DNA from: Rhizobiaceae bacterium
Lineage (GTDB): Bacteria > Pseudomonadota > Alphaproteobacteria > Rhizobiales > Rhizobiaceae
DNA length: 64,000 nucleotides
Direction of reading: 5' to 3'
Assembly: GCA_017640615.1 (NCBI GenBank)
Contig: JAEPQK010000004.1
Location: 372,001 to 436,000 of the forward strand
The notes beneath the pieces were generated by a model that searched no databases, had not been told where the DNA came from, and saw only the letters and a list, made by a program, of their open reading frames with translations. Position 1 is the first letter of the stretch. Every line of letters begins with the position of its first letter. Made by a program: the position numbers and the translations under genes. Below, in pieces: positions 16,654 through 25,151 of this stretch.

Positions 16654-17688
16654 ATGACCACAAGACGCACATTCATCAAAGGCGCCGCGATTGCCGCGCC
16701 CGCAGCCGCGCTTGCCACTCCGGCAATCGCGCAGTCGACCATCAAATGGCGCATGCAGACCTATGCCGGTCCAGCACTGGCCGAGCATGTGATCGTTCCG
16801 GCGATCAATACCTTCAACAAGATCGCCGGCGACCGCATGCAAATCGAGCTGTTCTTCGCCGACCAGTTGGTGCCGACCGGTGAGCTCTTCCAAGCCATGC
16901 AGCGTGGCACGATCGACGCCGTGCAGTCGGATGACGATTCCATGGCGTCCCCCACCGAAGTGACCGTGTTCGGCGGCTACTTCCCCTTCGGTTCGCGCTA
17001 TTCTCTCGACGTGCCGGTGCTCTTCAACCAGTACGGTCTGAAGGAAATCTGGGAAGAGGAATATGCGAAGGTAGGCGTCAAGCACATCTCCGCCGGTTCG
17101 TGGGATCCCTGTCACTTCGCCACCAAGGACCCGATCAACTCGCTAGAGGATCTGAAGGGCAAGCGCGTCTTCACCTTCCCGACCGCAGGGCGCTTCCTGT
17201 CGCAGTTCGGCGTCGTGCCGGTCACGCTGCCATGGGAAGACATCGAGGTTGCCGTGCAGACCGGCGAGCTCGACGGCATCGCATGGTCGGGCATCACCGA
17301 GGATTACACGGTGGGCTGGGCCGACGTGACCAACTACTTCCTCACCAACAACATCTCAGGTGCTTGGATCGGCCACTTCTTCGCCAACATGGAGCGCTGG
17401 AACGAGCTGCCGGAAGACCTGCAGGCACTGCTGATGGTCTGCATGGAGCAGAGCCACTACTACCGTCAGTGGTGGTACTGGGGCGGTGAGGCGAACCTTC
17501 GCGTCAACGGCACGAAGATGCAGCTGACCTCCATCCCGGATGCCGAATGGGCGCAAGTGGAAAACGCCGCGGTCAAATTCTGGGACGAGATCGCTTCGGA
17601 ATCCGAAACCAAGGCGAAAATCGTCGAGATTTTCCGCAAGTACAATTCCGACATGCAGAAGGCCGGGCGGCCCTACCGCTACAGCTGA
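16654..17688 (+). CDS. TRAP transporter substrate-binding protein (DctP type), Tat signal
   Basis: 344-aa periplasmic solute-binding protein. The ATG at 16654 is preceded by GAGGAG at a spacing of about 8 bases; an in-frame ATG at 16603 would add a lysine-rich stretch in front of the signal and is rejected. The N-terminus has a twin-arginine motif (RRTFIKG) and an Ala-rich hydrophobic core with an AIAQ cleavage site, so it is probably exported folded via Tat. The ligand is unknown; TRAP proteins with a DctP fold typically bind a carboxylate. A strong hairpin follows the stop (17707-17729). Confidence 0.9.
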   Translation: MTTRRTFIKGAAIAAPAAALATPAIAQSTIKWRMQTYAGPALAEHVIVPAINTFNKIAGDRMQIELFFADQLVPTGELFQAMQRGTIDAVQSDDDSMASPTEVTVFGGYFPFGSRYSLDVPVLFNQYGLKEIWEEEYAKVGVKHISAGSWDPCHFATKDPINSLEDLKGKRVFTFPTAGRFLSQFGVVPVTLPWEDIEVAVQTGELDGIAWSGITEDYTVGWADVTNYFLTNNISGAWIGHFFANMERWNELPEDLQALLMVCMEQSHYYRQWWYWGGEANLRVNGTKMQLTSIPDAEWAQVENAAVKFWDEIASESETKAKIVEIFRKYNSDMQKAGRPYRYS

Positions 17689-17706
17689 TCCACGGATACG
17701 AAACTG

Positions 17707-17729
17707 GCCGGGCGCCCTGTGCGCCCGGC
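17707..17729 (+). ncRNA. Intercistronic GC hairpin after the TRAP binding-protein gene
   Basis: GCCGGGCGC, loop CCTGT, then GCGCCCGGC: a perfect 9-bp stem 18 bases after the binding-protein stop. No T-run follows, so it is not a clear intrinsic terminator. It more likely protects the 3' end of the upstream message, so that the binding protein is made in excess over the enzymes downstream. Not a gene; entered as an RNA structural element. Confidence 0.6.
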
Positions 17730-17759
17730 TGAGACTTGATTGGCAGAAAGGGCGGCTTC

Positions 17760-19124
17760 ATGACCGCAATGCTTGGTTTCGACGAGCTGAAGAAACGCGT
17801 CGCCGACGGCAGCATCGACACCGTGCTCGCCTGTATGGTCGATATGCAGGGCCGCCTGATGGGCAAGCGTTTCGTCGCCGAGCACTTCGTTGAAAGCGCG
17901 TGGGAAGAAACGCATTGCTGCAACTACCTTCTGGCGACCGACCTCGAAATGGCGACGCCGGACGGCTACGCCGCAACGAGCTGGCGGCAGGGCTATGGCG
18001 ACTATGTGCTGAAGCCCGATCTCGAGACGTTGCGTCCCGTGCCGTGGCTCGAAGGCACGGTGATGGTGCTGTGCGACGTGCTCGACCACCACACACATGA
18101 GCCGGTGCCGCATTCGCCGCGGCAGATATTGAAGGCGCAGATCGCGCGGCTTCAAGCCATGGGCTTCGAGGCGGCGATGGCGACCGAGCTCGAATTTTTC
18201 CTGTTCGACAAGGGCTATGACGAGCTGCGCCGCGAGGGCTACCGCGATCTGAAGCCGATCAGTGGCTACAACGAGGACTACCACATTCTCCAGACCACCA
18301 AGGAAGAGCATGTTATGCGTCCGATCCGCAATCATCTGCGGGCGGCGGGCATTCCGGTGGAGAATTCGAAAGGCGAAGCGGAGGCTGGGCAGGAGGAGCT
18401 CAACATCCGCTATGACGGACCATTAGCAACGGCGGACCACCACACGATTGCCAAGCACGCGGTGAAGGAAATCGCATGGCAGAACGGCCATGCGGCGACT
18501 TTCCTGCCGAAATGGCACCACAACCGGGTAGGCTCGTCCTCGCATATTCATCAGTCGCTCTGGAAAAACGGCAAGTCGGCCTTCTACGATCCGAAGGGCG
18601 ACTACGGCATGTCGGAGCTGATGCGCCAGTACCTTGCCGGCATGATCAAATATGCACCCGACGTGACCTGCTTCCTTGCGCCATATGTGAACAGCTACAA
18701 GCGTTTCCAGAAAGGCACCTTCGCACCAACCGGCATTGTCTGGTCGATCGACAACCGCACCGCGGGCTTCCGGCTTTGCGGCGAGGGCACAAAGGCGGTG
18801 CGCGCCGAGTGCCGCATAGGCGGCTCGGATCTGAACCCATATCTGGCGATGGCCGCACTTCTGGCCGCTGGTATTGCGGGGATCGAGGAAAAGCTGGAGC
18901 TGCAACCGCCGCTCAAGGGTGACGCTTATGAGGCGGCGAAGGCGAAGCAGATTCCACGGACGTTGCGCGATGCCACTGCGACGCTGAAGCGTTCGAAGAT
19001 GCTGCGCGAAGCCTTCGGCAGCGGCGTCATCGACCACTATGTGCGCGCGGCGGAGGTGGAGCTTGAAGACTTCGACCGCGTGGTCACCGACTATGAAATC
19101 GCCCGTGGCTTCGAGAAGGCGTAA
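17760..19124 (+). CDS. Glutamine synthetase family protein (gamma-glutamyl ligase-like)
   Basis: 454-aa GS-fold enzyme. Visible motifs are the ATP/metal block TELEFFLF, NSKGEAEAGQEELN, the His-containing HHNRVGSSSHIHQSLW, and RTAGFRLCGEG. The family includes true glutamine synthetase but also PuuA/IpuC/GlnA4-type ligases that couple glutamate to amines. The neighbours (aldehyde and alcohol dehydrogenases, an amidohydrolase, a TRAP importer) favour a catabolic gamma-glutamylating ligase over nitrogen assimilation. ATG 17760 is chosen; a TTG at 17736 is also in frame. Which amine it uses cannot be told. Confidence 0.88.
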   Translation: MTAMLGFDELKKRVADGSIDTVLACMVDMQGRLMGKRFVAEHFVESAWEETHCCNYLLATDLEMATPDGYAATSWRQGYGDYVLKPDLETLRPVPWLEGTVMVLCDVLDHHTHEPVPHSPRQILKAQIARLQAMGFEAAMATELEFFLFDKGYDELRREGYRDLKPISGYNEDYHILQTTKEEHVMRPIRNHLRAAGIPVENSKGEAEAGQEELNIRYDGPLATADHHTIAKHAVKEIAWQNGHAATFLPKWHHNRVGSSSHIHQSLWKNGKSAFYDPKGDYGMSELMRQYLAGMIKYAPDVTCFLAPYVNSYKRFQKGTFAPTGIVWSIDNRTAGFRLCGEGTKAVRAECRIGGSDLNPYLAMAALLAAGIAGIEEKLELQPPLKGDAYEAAKAKQIPRTLRDATATLKRSKMLREAFGSGVIDHYVRAAEVELEDFDRVVTDYEIARGFEKA

Positions 19125-19135
19125 CCGGAAAAACC

Positions 19136-20512
19136 ATGACTGAGACCCTGAAATGTATCTCGCCGATCGACGGATCGGTGTTTGCCGAACGCCACGTGAT
19201 GGGCAAAGCCGAAGCGGCTGATGCGATTGCCCGCGCGCGCGCAGCGCAGGTGGCATGGGCCGCGCGTCCGATGCGCGAGCGCATTGAGCTGGTGCTGGCC
19301 GGTGTTGCCGCCGTCGGCGCGATGAACGACGAGATCGTGCCTGAGCTTGCCCACATGATGGGCCGGCCGGTGCGCTACGGCGGCGAGTTCGGCGGCTTCA
19401 CCGAGCGCGCCTCCTATATGGCTTCGATTGCCGAAGAAGCGCTGGCAGACATCAAGATTGCCGACGATGCGCAGTTCCGACGCTACATCAGGCGCGTGCC
19501 GCACGGCGTTGTGTTGGTGGTGGCGCCCTGGAACTACCCCTACATGACCGCCATCAACACGATTGCGCCGGCGCTGATGGCCGGCAATGTCGTTGTGCTG
19601 AAACACGCAACGCAGACGCTTCTGGTCGGCGAGCGCATGGTGCGCGCCTTCCAGTCGGTGGGCGTGCCGGAAGACGTGTTCACGAACGTCTTCCTTGACC
19701 ACGACACGACGTCGAACCTGATCGCTTCGCGCGCTTTCGATTTCGTCAATTTCACCGGCTCGGTCGGCGGTGGCAAGGCGATGGAGCGCGCAGCAGCCGG
19801 CACCTTCATTGCCGTTGCGACCGAGCTTGGCGGCAAGGACCCGGGCTACGTGATGGACGATGCCGACCTCGACGCAGCCGCGGCCACGCTAATCGATGCC
19901 TCGATGTACAATTCCGGCCAGTGCTGCTGCGGCATCGAACGCATCTATGTTGCCGAGCAGCACTATGATGCCTTCCTCCAAAAGGCCGTAGCAATCGCGT
20001 CCGAATACAAACTCGGCAACCCCCTGGATGAGGCTACCACCATCGGTCCGATGGCAAATGTGCGTTTCGCACGCGAGGTGAGGGCGCAGATCGCCGAGGC
20101 GGTGGAAGCCGGTGCGAAGGCGCATATCGACACCTTCGCCGAAGACGATGGCGCGGCCTATCTGACGCCGCAAATTCTGACCAGTGTGGATCACTCCATG
20201 CGCGTCATGCGCGAGGAGAGCTTCGGCCCGGTCGTCGGCATCATGAAGGTGAAGGACGACGATGAAGCCGTGGCGCTGATGAACGATTGCGACTACGGCC
20301 TCACTGCATCACTGTGGACCCGCGATGTGGAGCGCGCAGCACGCATTGGCGACCGCATCGAGACCGGTACCGTTTTCATGAACCGGGCCGACTATCTCGA
20401 TCCCGCGCTTTGCTGGACCGGCTGCAAGGATACGGGCCGCGGCGGCGGGCTCTCCGTCATCGGCTATCAGAACCTCACCCGCCCAAAATCATATCACCTT
20501 AAGAAGGCATAA
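19136..20512 (+). CDS. NAD(P)-dependent aldehyde dehydrogenase
   Basis: 458-aa ALDH-superfamily enzyme. Visible: PWNYPYM (about 131-137), the cofactor loop FTGSVGGGKAM, the general base Glu in TELGGKDP (E230) and the nucleophile in NSGQCCCG (C264, flanked by two further Cys). It is preceded by the GS-like ligase after 11 bases and followed by the iron alcohol dehydrogenase after 4. The expected role is oxidation of the aldehyde formed by that partner, perhaps a gamma-glutamyl-aminoaldehyde. Confidence 0.93.
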   Translation: MTETLKCISPIDGSVFAERHVMGKAEAADAIARARAAQVAWAARPMRERIELVLAGVAAVGAMNDEIVPELAHMMGRPVRYGGEFGGFTERASYMASIAEEALADIKIADDAQFRRYIRRVPHGVVLVVAPWNYPYMTAINTIAPALMAGNVVVLKHATQTLLVGERMVRAFQSVGVPEDVFTNVFLDHDTTSNLIASRAFDFVNFTGSVGGGKAMERAAAGTFIAVATELGGKDPGYVMDDADLDAAAATLIDASMYNSGQCCCGIERIYVAEQHYDAFLQKAVAIASEYKLGNPLDEATTIGPMANVRFAREVRAQIAEAVEAGAKAHIDTFAEDDGAAYLTPQILTSVDHSMRVMREESFGPVVGIMKVKDDDEAVALMNDCDYGLTASLWTRDVERAARIGDRIETGTVFMNRADYLDPALCWTGCKDTGRGGGLSVIGYQNLTRPKSYHLKKA

Positions 20513-20516
20513 CTGC

Positions 20517-21662
20517 ATGTCTCCACGGGGCAACTGGTCCTACCCGACTGCGATCCGTTTCGGCGCCGGGCGCATTTCCGAAATTGCCGACGCCTGCAAG
20601 GCAGCGGGCATCACGAAGCCGCTTCTGGTCACCGATCGCGGCCTTGCGCAGATGGAGATCACCACACGCACGCTCGACTTGATGGAGGTGGCGAGGCTTG
20701 GCCGCGGCTTCTTCCACGAGGTCGACCCGAACCCGACCGACCGGAACGCGGAAGAGGGCGTGCGCGCCTATCGCGACGGCGGATATGACGGCGTCATTGC
20801 ATTCGGCGGCGGCTCCGGGCTCGACCTCGCCAAGGTGATCGCCTTCATGGCCGGACAGACCCGACCACTCTGGGATTTCGAGGACATCGGCGACTGGTGG
20901 ACGCGCGCCGATGCCGATGCCATTGCGCCCATTGTCGCCGTGCCGACAACCGCCGGCACGGGCTCCGAGGTGGGCCGCGCGTCCGTGATCACCAATTCCG
21001 AAACGCACACAAAGAAGATCATCTTCCATCCGAAGATGCTTCCGGCCGTCGTGATCTGCGACCCGGAACTTACCGTCGGCATGCCGAAATTCCTCACAGC
21101 CGGCACCGGGCTCGATGCCTTCGCGCACTGCGTGGAAGCCTATTCCAGTCCACATTATCACCCCATGAGCCAAGGCATCGCGCTGGAAGGTATGCGGCTC
21201 GTGAAGAAGTATCTGCCGCGTGCTTACGCCGATGGCACCGACATCGAAGCCCGCGCGCAGATGATGAGCGCGGCGGCGGTGGGCGCGACGGCCTTCCAGA
21301 AAGGCCTTGGCGCAATCCACGCGCTCTCACATCCCATCGGCGCGGTCTACAACACCCATCACGGCACCACGAATGCGGTATGCATGCCGGCCGTGCTGGA
21401 GCTCAACGCGCCTGTGATCGCAGGGCGTTTCGCGCAGGCCGCCGCCTATCTCGGCATCGATGGCGGCTTCAATGGTTTCTGCGCATTCGTTCAGGAGTTC
21501 AACGACAGCTTCGCGATCCCCCGCAAGCTTGGCGAACTCGGCGTGGGAACCGACCGCATCGACGAACTGACGGCGATGGCGCTGGAAGACCCGAGCTGCG
21601 GCGGCAACCCGGTCGAGCTCAACAAGGAAAATGTGAAGGCGCTGTTCGAAGCCTGCATCTGA
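20517..21662 (+). CDS. Iron-containing alcohol dehydrogenase (group III)
   Basis: 381-aa enzyme with the iron-ADH fold. Visible are the NAD-binding FGGGSGLDLAK, PTTAGTGSEVG, and metal ligands in TGLDAFAHCVEAY and HALSHPIGAVYNTHHG. It ends the seven-gene operon and converges on an SDR gene 23 bases away. Next to an aldehyde dehydrogenase and a gamma-glutamyl-type ligase, a plausible role is oxidation of the hydroxyl group of a glutamylated amino alcohol. Confidence 0.93.
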   Translation: MSPRGNWSYPTAIRFGAGRISEIADACKAAGITKPLLVTDRGLAQMEITTRTLDLMEVARLGRGFFHEVDPNPTDRNAEEGVRAYRDGGYDGVIAFGGGSGLDLAKVIAFMAGQTRPLWDFEDIGDWWTRADADAIAPIVAVPTTAGTGSEVGRASVITNSETHTKKIIFHPKMLPAVVICDPELTVGMPKFLTAGTGLDAFAHCVEAYSSPHYHPMSQGIALEGMRLVKKYLPRAYADGTDIEARAQMMSAAAVGATAFQKGLGAIHALSHPIGAVYNTHHGTTNAVCMPAVLELNAPVIAGRFAQAAAYLGIDGGFNGFCAFVQEFNDSFAIPRKLGELGVGTDRIDELTAMALEDPSCGGNPVELNKENVKALFEACI

Positions 21663-21685
21663 GCAGGTTTCGGAACCGGCAGTCG

Positions 21686-22453
21686 CTACAACCCCCCGGA
21701 AAGCACCAGTGTCTCGCCGGTCATGAAGCTGCATGCGTCTGAGGCGAGGAAGATTGCGGCGCCGACCATTTCGCGGGACTGGCCGGCGCGGCCCATCCAG
21801 TTGACCGTGCTGCAGTAGTCCGCCCAGCCCTTGGGGTCGGCGTTTTTGCGCGCGGCGTTGCGGTCGGTGTCGATCAGGCCAGGCGCCAGCGTGTTCAACA
21901 CCACGCCGGTCTGCGCATATTCGCGTGCCTGGCTCTGGATGATGTTGTGCTGGGCGGCTTTCGTTGCCGCATAGGCGGTGACAATCGGTTTCGGCGAGAT
22001 CTGGTTGATCGACCCAATGCTGACAACGCGTCCCCAACGCCGCTCCGCCATGCGGGGCAAAACCGCTTGCAGCATATCGACGGTCGATTTCAGGTTCACC
22101 GAAAGCTGGAATTCTAGATCGTCCGCGGTCAGGTCGGCGAGATGCGCATTCACCTGCGCGGAGGCGTTGACCACCAGGATGTCGATGGGTCCGGCAAGCG
22201 CCTCGGCGTCATCGATGAGCCGCTTGCCCGCGCCCGGTACGGAAAGGTCGAGCGCTATCGGGTCCGCCAGGCCACCCAGGCTGCGAATGCTTTCGGCAGC
22301 GGCCATGGCCGCGTTTTCACTGGTGCCGTGAACAACTACATGCGCGCCGGCGCCCGCCAGCCCTTCCGCGATAGCAGCACCAATGCCGCGGGTCGATCCG
22401 GTGATCAGTGCGCGGCGGCCCTTGAGGCCAAAAATATCCTGCAGCGTTGCCAT
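21686..22453 (-). CDS. SDR-family oxidoreductase
   Basis: 255-aa classical short-chain dehydrogenase: the GSTRGIGAAIA cofactor loop (about residues 18-28), NASAQ, catalytic Ser in GSINQ and YAATKAA (Tyr-x3-Lys). The ATG at 22453 is used; the open frame continues to 22729 but there it overlaps the lactonase gene antisense to nothing sensible. It starts 5 bases after the IclR-SMP30 stop and is the last gene of the minus-strand sugar-acid operon. A sugar or sugar-acid dehydrogenase role is likely. Confidence 0.9.
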   Translation of the reverse strand: MATLQDIFGLKGRRALITGSTRGIGAAIAEGLAGAGAHVVVHGTSENAAMAAAESIRSLGGLADPIALDLSVPGAGKRLIDDAEALAGPIDILVVNASAQVNAHLADLTADDLEFQLSVNLKSTVDMLQAVLPRMAERRWGRVVSIGSINQISPKPIVTAYAATKAAQHNIIQSQAREYAQTGVVLNTLAPGLIDTDRNAARKNADPKGWADYCSTVNWMGRAGQSREMVGAAIFLASDACSFMTGETLVLSGGL

Positions 22454-22458
22454 CTCGC

Positions 22459-24171
22459 TCACTCGAAGGGGTTCGCTACGGTTGAGCGATAAAGCTGCCC
22501 GGGAAGGCCGCGCACGCCCGGCCGGCATGAGAACAGGCCGCCTGAAAGCGGCGCGTCGGCCAGCGTGCTGGCCGGCAGCCGCGTGCGGGCGCTGGTGATG
22601 TAGAGCACCGAAAGGTCGTCGCCGCCAAAGGCGACGCTGGTGGGGCGCGGCACCGGCAGGTCGATCGCCAGATCGAGTTTGCCGTCGGGCCGGTAGCGGT
22701 TGACGCGCCAGCCATCCCAGATCGCACACCAGATATAGCCTTCGCTGTCGACGGTGAGGCCGTCGGGCCGGCCTTCGTTTTCGTTGATCTTCACCAGCAC
22801 CCGCCGGTTTGAAAGCCGGCCTTCGCCGGGTGTCGTGTCATAGGCGTAAATGAGGCCCGGAACGGTATCGACGAAATAGAAGGTTGCGCCATCCGGGCTC
22901 CAGCCCAGACCGTTGGAAACGGTGAGCCCGGTTTCGAGCCTGGAGACTTCGCCGCCACCGTCGATGCGGTAGAGCGAGCCCGTCGCGCGGCTGGCATCCA
23001 TGCGCATCGAGCCCACCCAGATCGCCCCGCCGGGTCCGACCTTGGCGTCGTTGAGGCGGTTTTCGCGCATCTCCACCTCCGGGTGCACGAAGGAGCGCAG
23101 CTGCCCCTTGTCGAAGTCGAGCCATTCAAGCCCGTCTTGGGAGGTGACGATCAGCGTGCCTTGTTCGGCGGGCATGACCGCGCTGACGAGCTTGCCCGTT
23201 TCGCACACCTCATTGACGCTGGTTTCGGGGTCGAAGCGGTAGACGGCGGGTTGCAGGATATCGACCCAGAAGAGGCGTTTCGCCCGCGTGTCCCACACCG
23301 GCGCTTCGCCAAGCTGCGCGCCCCATGGCAACACGCAGTTCAAGTCGAGGCCCTGAATGCCGCCTGCCATGCGCGGCCGCGGACGCGAGGTAATGGCAAC
23401 GGCGCCGGAAGCACCGGTGATGCGGCGCGCCGAGGCCATGAGTTCCCGCCCGACGGGGTGGATATGGCTGGAATCGAGGCGCTGGGCGGGACCGAGCACG
23501 ACCAGCACGCCAATCGGTTCGCCATCGCGACCGGCAATCACCGTGGCGACCGAGTTCACACCAGCCAGATGTTCCTCATAGGAAATCGCGTAGCCCCTTG
23601 CGCGGGTGAGGGTGAGGTCCGATTCCAGCGCGGCCGCCGTCTCGATCGTGTGTTCGGTAAAACGCTCGAAGCTTTGGCGCTCGATGATCGTGCGCGCGGC
23701 GGACGGCTCCTGCCAGGCAAGCAGAGCCTTGCCGGCCGCCGTGCAATAGACCGGGGCGCGGCGGCCCGTTTCCACGCGCACGCCAAGACCGCCGGGCATC
23801 CGCTCATCGAGGTAAAGGACTTCGCCATCGCTCAGCGCGCAGAGCGCGACTGTTTCGCCGAGTTCGGCGGACAGGCGGTCGAGTTCGGGTTTTGCCGCGC
23901 TGACCAGATCGAAACTGTCCCACACCTTGTGTGACAGCTCCAGAAAGCGCGGCCCGAGCGAATAGGTTCCGCGCTGCTCGTCCTGCCTGACAAGGCCAAA
24001 CGCGGTAAGCGTTTTCAGAATGCGCGCAAAGGTCGGTTTGGGCAGGCCGGACTGTCTGAGCAGCTCGGCGAAACGCAGCGGCTCACGGGCGTCGGCGACG
24101 ATGTTGAGCAGCGTCAGGCCCTTGGCCAGAGCCGCCGCGCCAACCGGCACATCGTCTTGGATATCCTTCAT
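22459..24171 (-). CDS. IclR-type regulator fused to SMP-30/gluconolactonase domain
   Basis: A single 570-aa open frame with two complete modules. Residues 1-260 are an IclR protein: a winged HTH (about 14-70, with LPKPTFARILKTL) and an effector domain (about 85-255, YCTAAGKALLAW). Residues 275-570 are an SMP-30/gluconolactonase beta-propeller with its expected metal ligands visible: Glu in LGEAPVWD (E289), Asn in NRLND, Asn in VSNGLGWSPDG (N420) and Asp in RPDGLTVD (D470). The linker is short and basic (RPRPR). The ATG at 24171 lies in an ATGA overlap with the epimerase stop. The regulator and the sugar lactonase are thus one polypeptide, probably controlling its own operon. Confidence 0.9.
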   Translation of the reverse strand: MKDIQDDVPVGAAALAKGLTLLNIVADAREPLRFAELLRQSGLPKPTFARILKTLTAFGLVRQDEQRGTYSLGPRFLELSHKVWDSFDLVSAAKPELDRLSAELGETVALCALSDGEVLYLDERMPGGLGVRVETGRRAPVYCTAAGKALLAWQEPSAARTIIERQSFERFTEHTIETAAALESDLTLTRARGYAISYEEHLAGVNSVATVIAGRDGEPIGVLVVLGPAQRLDSSHIHPVGRELMASARRITGASGAVAITSRPRPRMAGGIQGLDLNCVLPWGAQLGEAPVWDTRAKRLFWVDILQPAVYRFDPETSVNEVCETGKLVSAVMPAEQGTLIVTSQDGLEWLDFDKGQLRSFVHPEVEMRENRLNDAKVGPGGAIWVGSMRMDASRATGSLYRIDGGGEVSRLETGLTVSNGLGWSPDGATFYFVDTVPGLIYAYDTTPGEGRLSNRRVLVKINENEGRPDGLTVDSEGYIWCAIWDGWRVNRYRPDGKLDLAIDLPVPRPTSVAFGGDDLSVLYITSARTRLPASTLADAPLSGGLFSCRPGVRGLPGQLYRSTVANPFE

Positions 24172-25151
24172 TCTGAGCGTCGTTTCTTTCGCGCTTCCAT
24201 CGCCTCGGCCAGCATGCGGTCGATCGTCCATTCCGGCTTGAAGCCCAGCATATCTCGGATTTTGGCATTCGAGGTGTGATAGTAGACGCCGGCGCCTGGA
24301 AGGTCGACGGTCACAACCGGTAATCCTGTCATTCTCGACATGTTTGCAAGCAGCGGCTCGAAGTCGACCGGATCGGTCGCTCCGAGATTGAATGTTTCGC
24401 CGGCCGCACCCAGATGTTCCATCGCCAGAAGGATGCCTTGCAGCATGTCCCGCGTGTCGGTGATGTGCATGCGGAAGGGACGGCCGTTTTCGTTACGCGC
24501 CAGGATGTGTGCGGGATGTCCCGGATCGGCGGCGCGCAAGATGTCTGCGACCTCGTGATTGCCGAAATTTTCCTGCTGGGCGATGCGCGGCCGCAGGAAG
24601 AAACGCGGGCCGGAAAAGAAACTGTCTTCGTCCAGAAGTTCCGACGCGTTCTGCGTGTGCGCGAAACGCAGGATGACCGTTTCCATCAGCCCGGCGCGCT
24701 GATGAAACCGCACGATGTCTTCGCCGAGCAGCTTGGTCAGCCCGTAGGGCGAATTCGCATTGAGCGGGTGGTCTTCTGTCAGCGGTTGGAACGCCGGCGC
24801 GTTTTCGGGATAGACCTCGCCCGAACTGGCGAAGACGAAGCGGCGCACGCCGGCATCCGACGCCGCATCGAGGAGCACCCTCGTGCCCTCGACATTGGCG
24901 GCAAACATCTTCGCCTTGTCCTGCGGCGCCCATGACATGAAGGCGCCGAGATGAAGCACCACCTCGACACCGCGCACAGACTCCCTGACAGCGGCTTCGT
25001 CGTCGAGAGAGCCGACGACTTCGCTATACCCGTCGCCTTGCCTGCTGGATGCTCGCGCATCGAGGCCGTGCACCTGATGGTCGGCGGCAAGAAGCCGCTC
25101 GACGACCGCGCTGCCGACACGGCCGGAAGAGCCGGTGACCAGAATTTTCAC
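24168..25151 (-). CDS. NAD-dependent epimerase/dehydratase family protein (extended SDR)
   Basis: 327-aa extended SDR: N-terminal TGSSGRVGSAV and the catalytic YGLTK at about residue 140. Family members are sugar-nucleotide epimerases, but free-sugar and uronate dehydrogenases also belong here. In this operon of lactonase and dehydratases, a sugar or uronate dehydrogenase producing a lactone is at least as likely. It starts at GTG in a GTGA overlap with the ATPase gene and ends in an ATGA overlap with the IclR-SMP30 gene. Confidence 0.88.
   Translation of the reverse strand: MKILVTGSSGRVGSAVVERLLAADHQVHGLDARASSRQGDGYSEVVGSLDDEAAVRESVRGVEVVLHLGAFMSWAPQDKAKMFAANVEGTRVLLDAASDAGVRRFVFASSGEVYPENAPAFQPLTEDHPLNANSPYGLTKLLGEDIVRFHQRAGLMETVILRFAHTQNASELLDEDSFFSGPRFFLRPRIAQQENFGNHEVADILRAADPGHPAHILARNENGRPFRMHITDTRDMLQGILLAMEHLGAAGETFNLGATDPVDFEPLLANMSRMTGLPVVTVDLPGAGVYYHTSNAKIRDMLGFKPEWTIDRMLAEAMEARKKRRSE

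Noticed and set aside
22454..22729. N-terminal extension of the SDR gene into the lactonase region
   Set aside because: The Arg/Ala-rich extension is a shadow of the same-strand IclR-SMP30 gene in another frame; the Rossmann start is right after the ATG at 22453.
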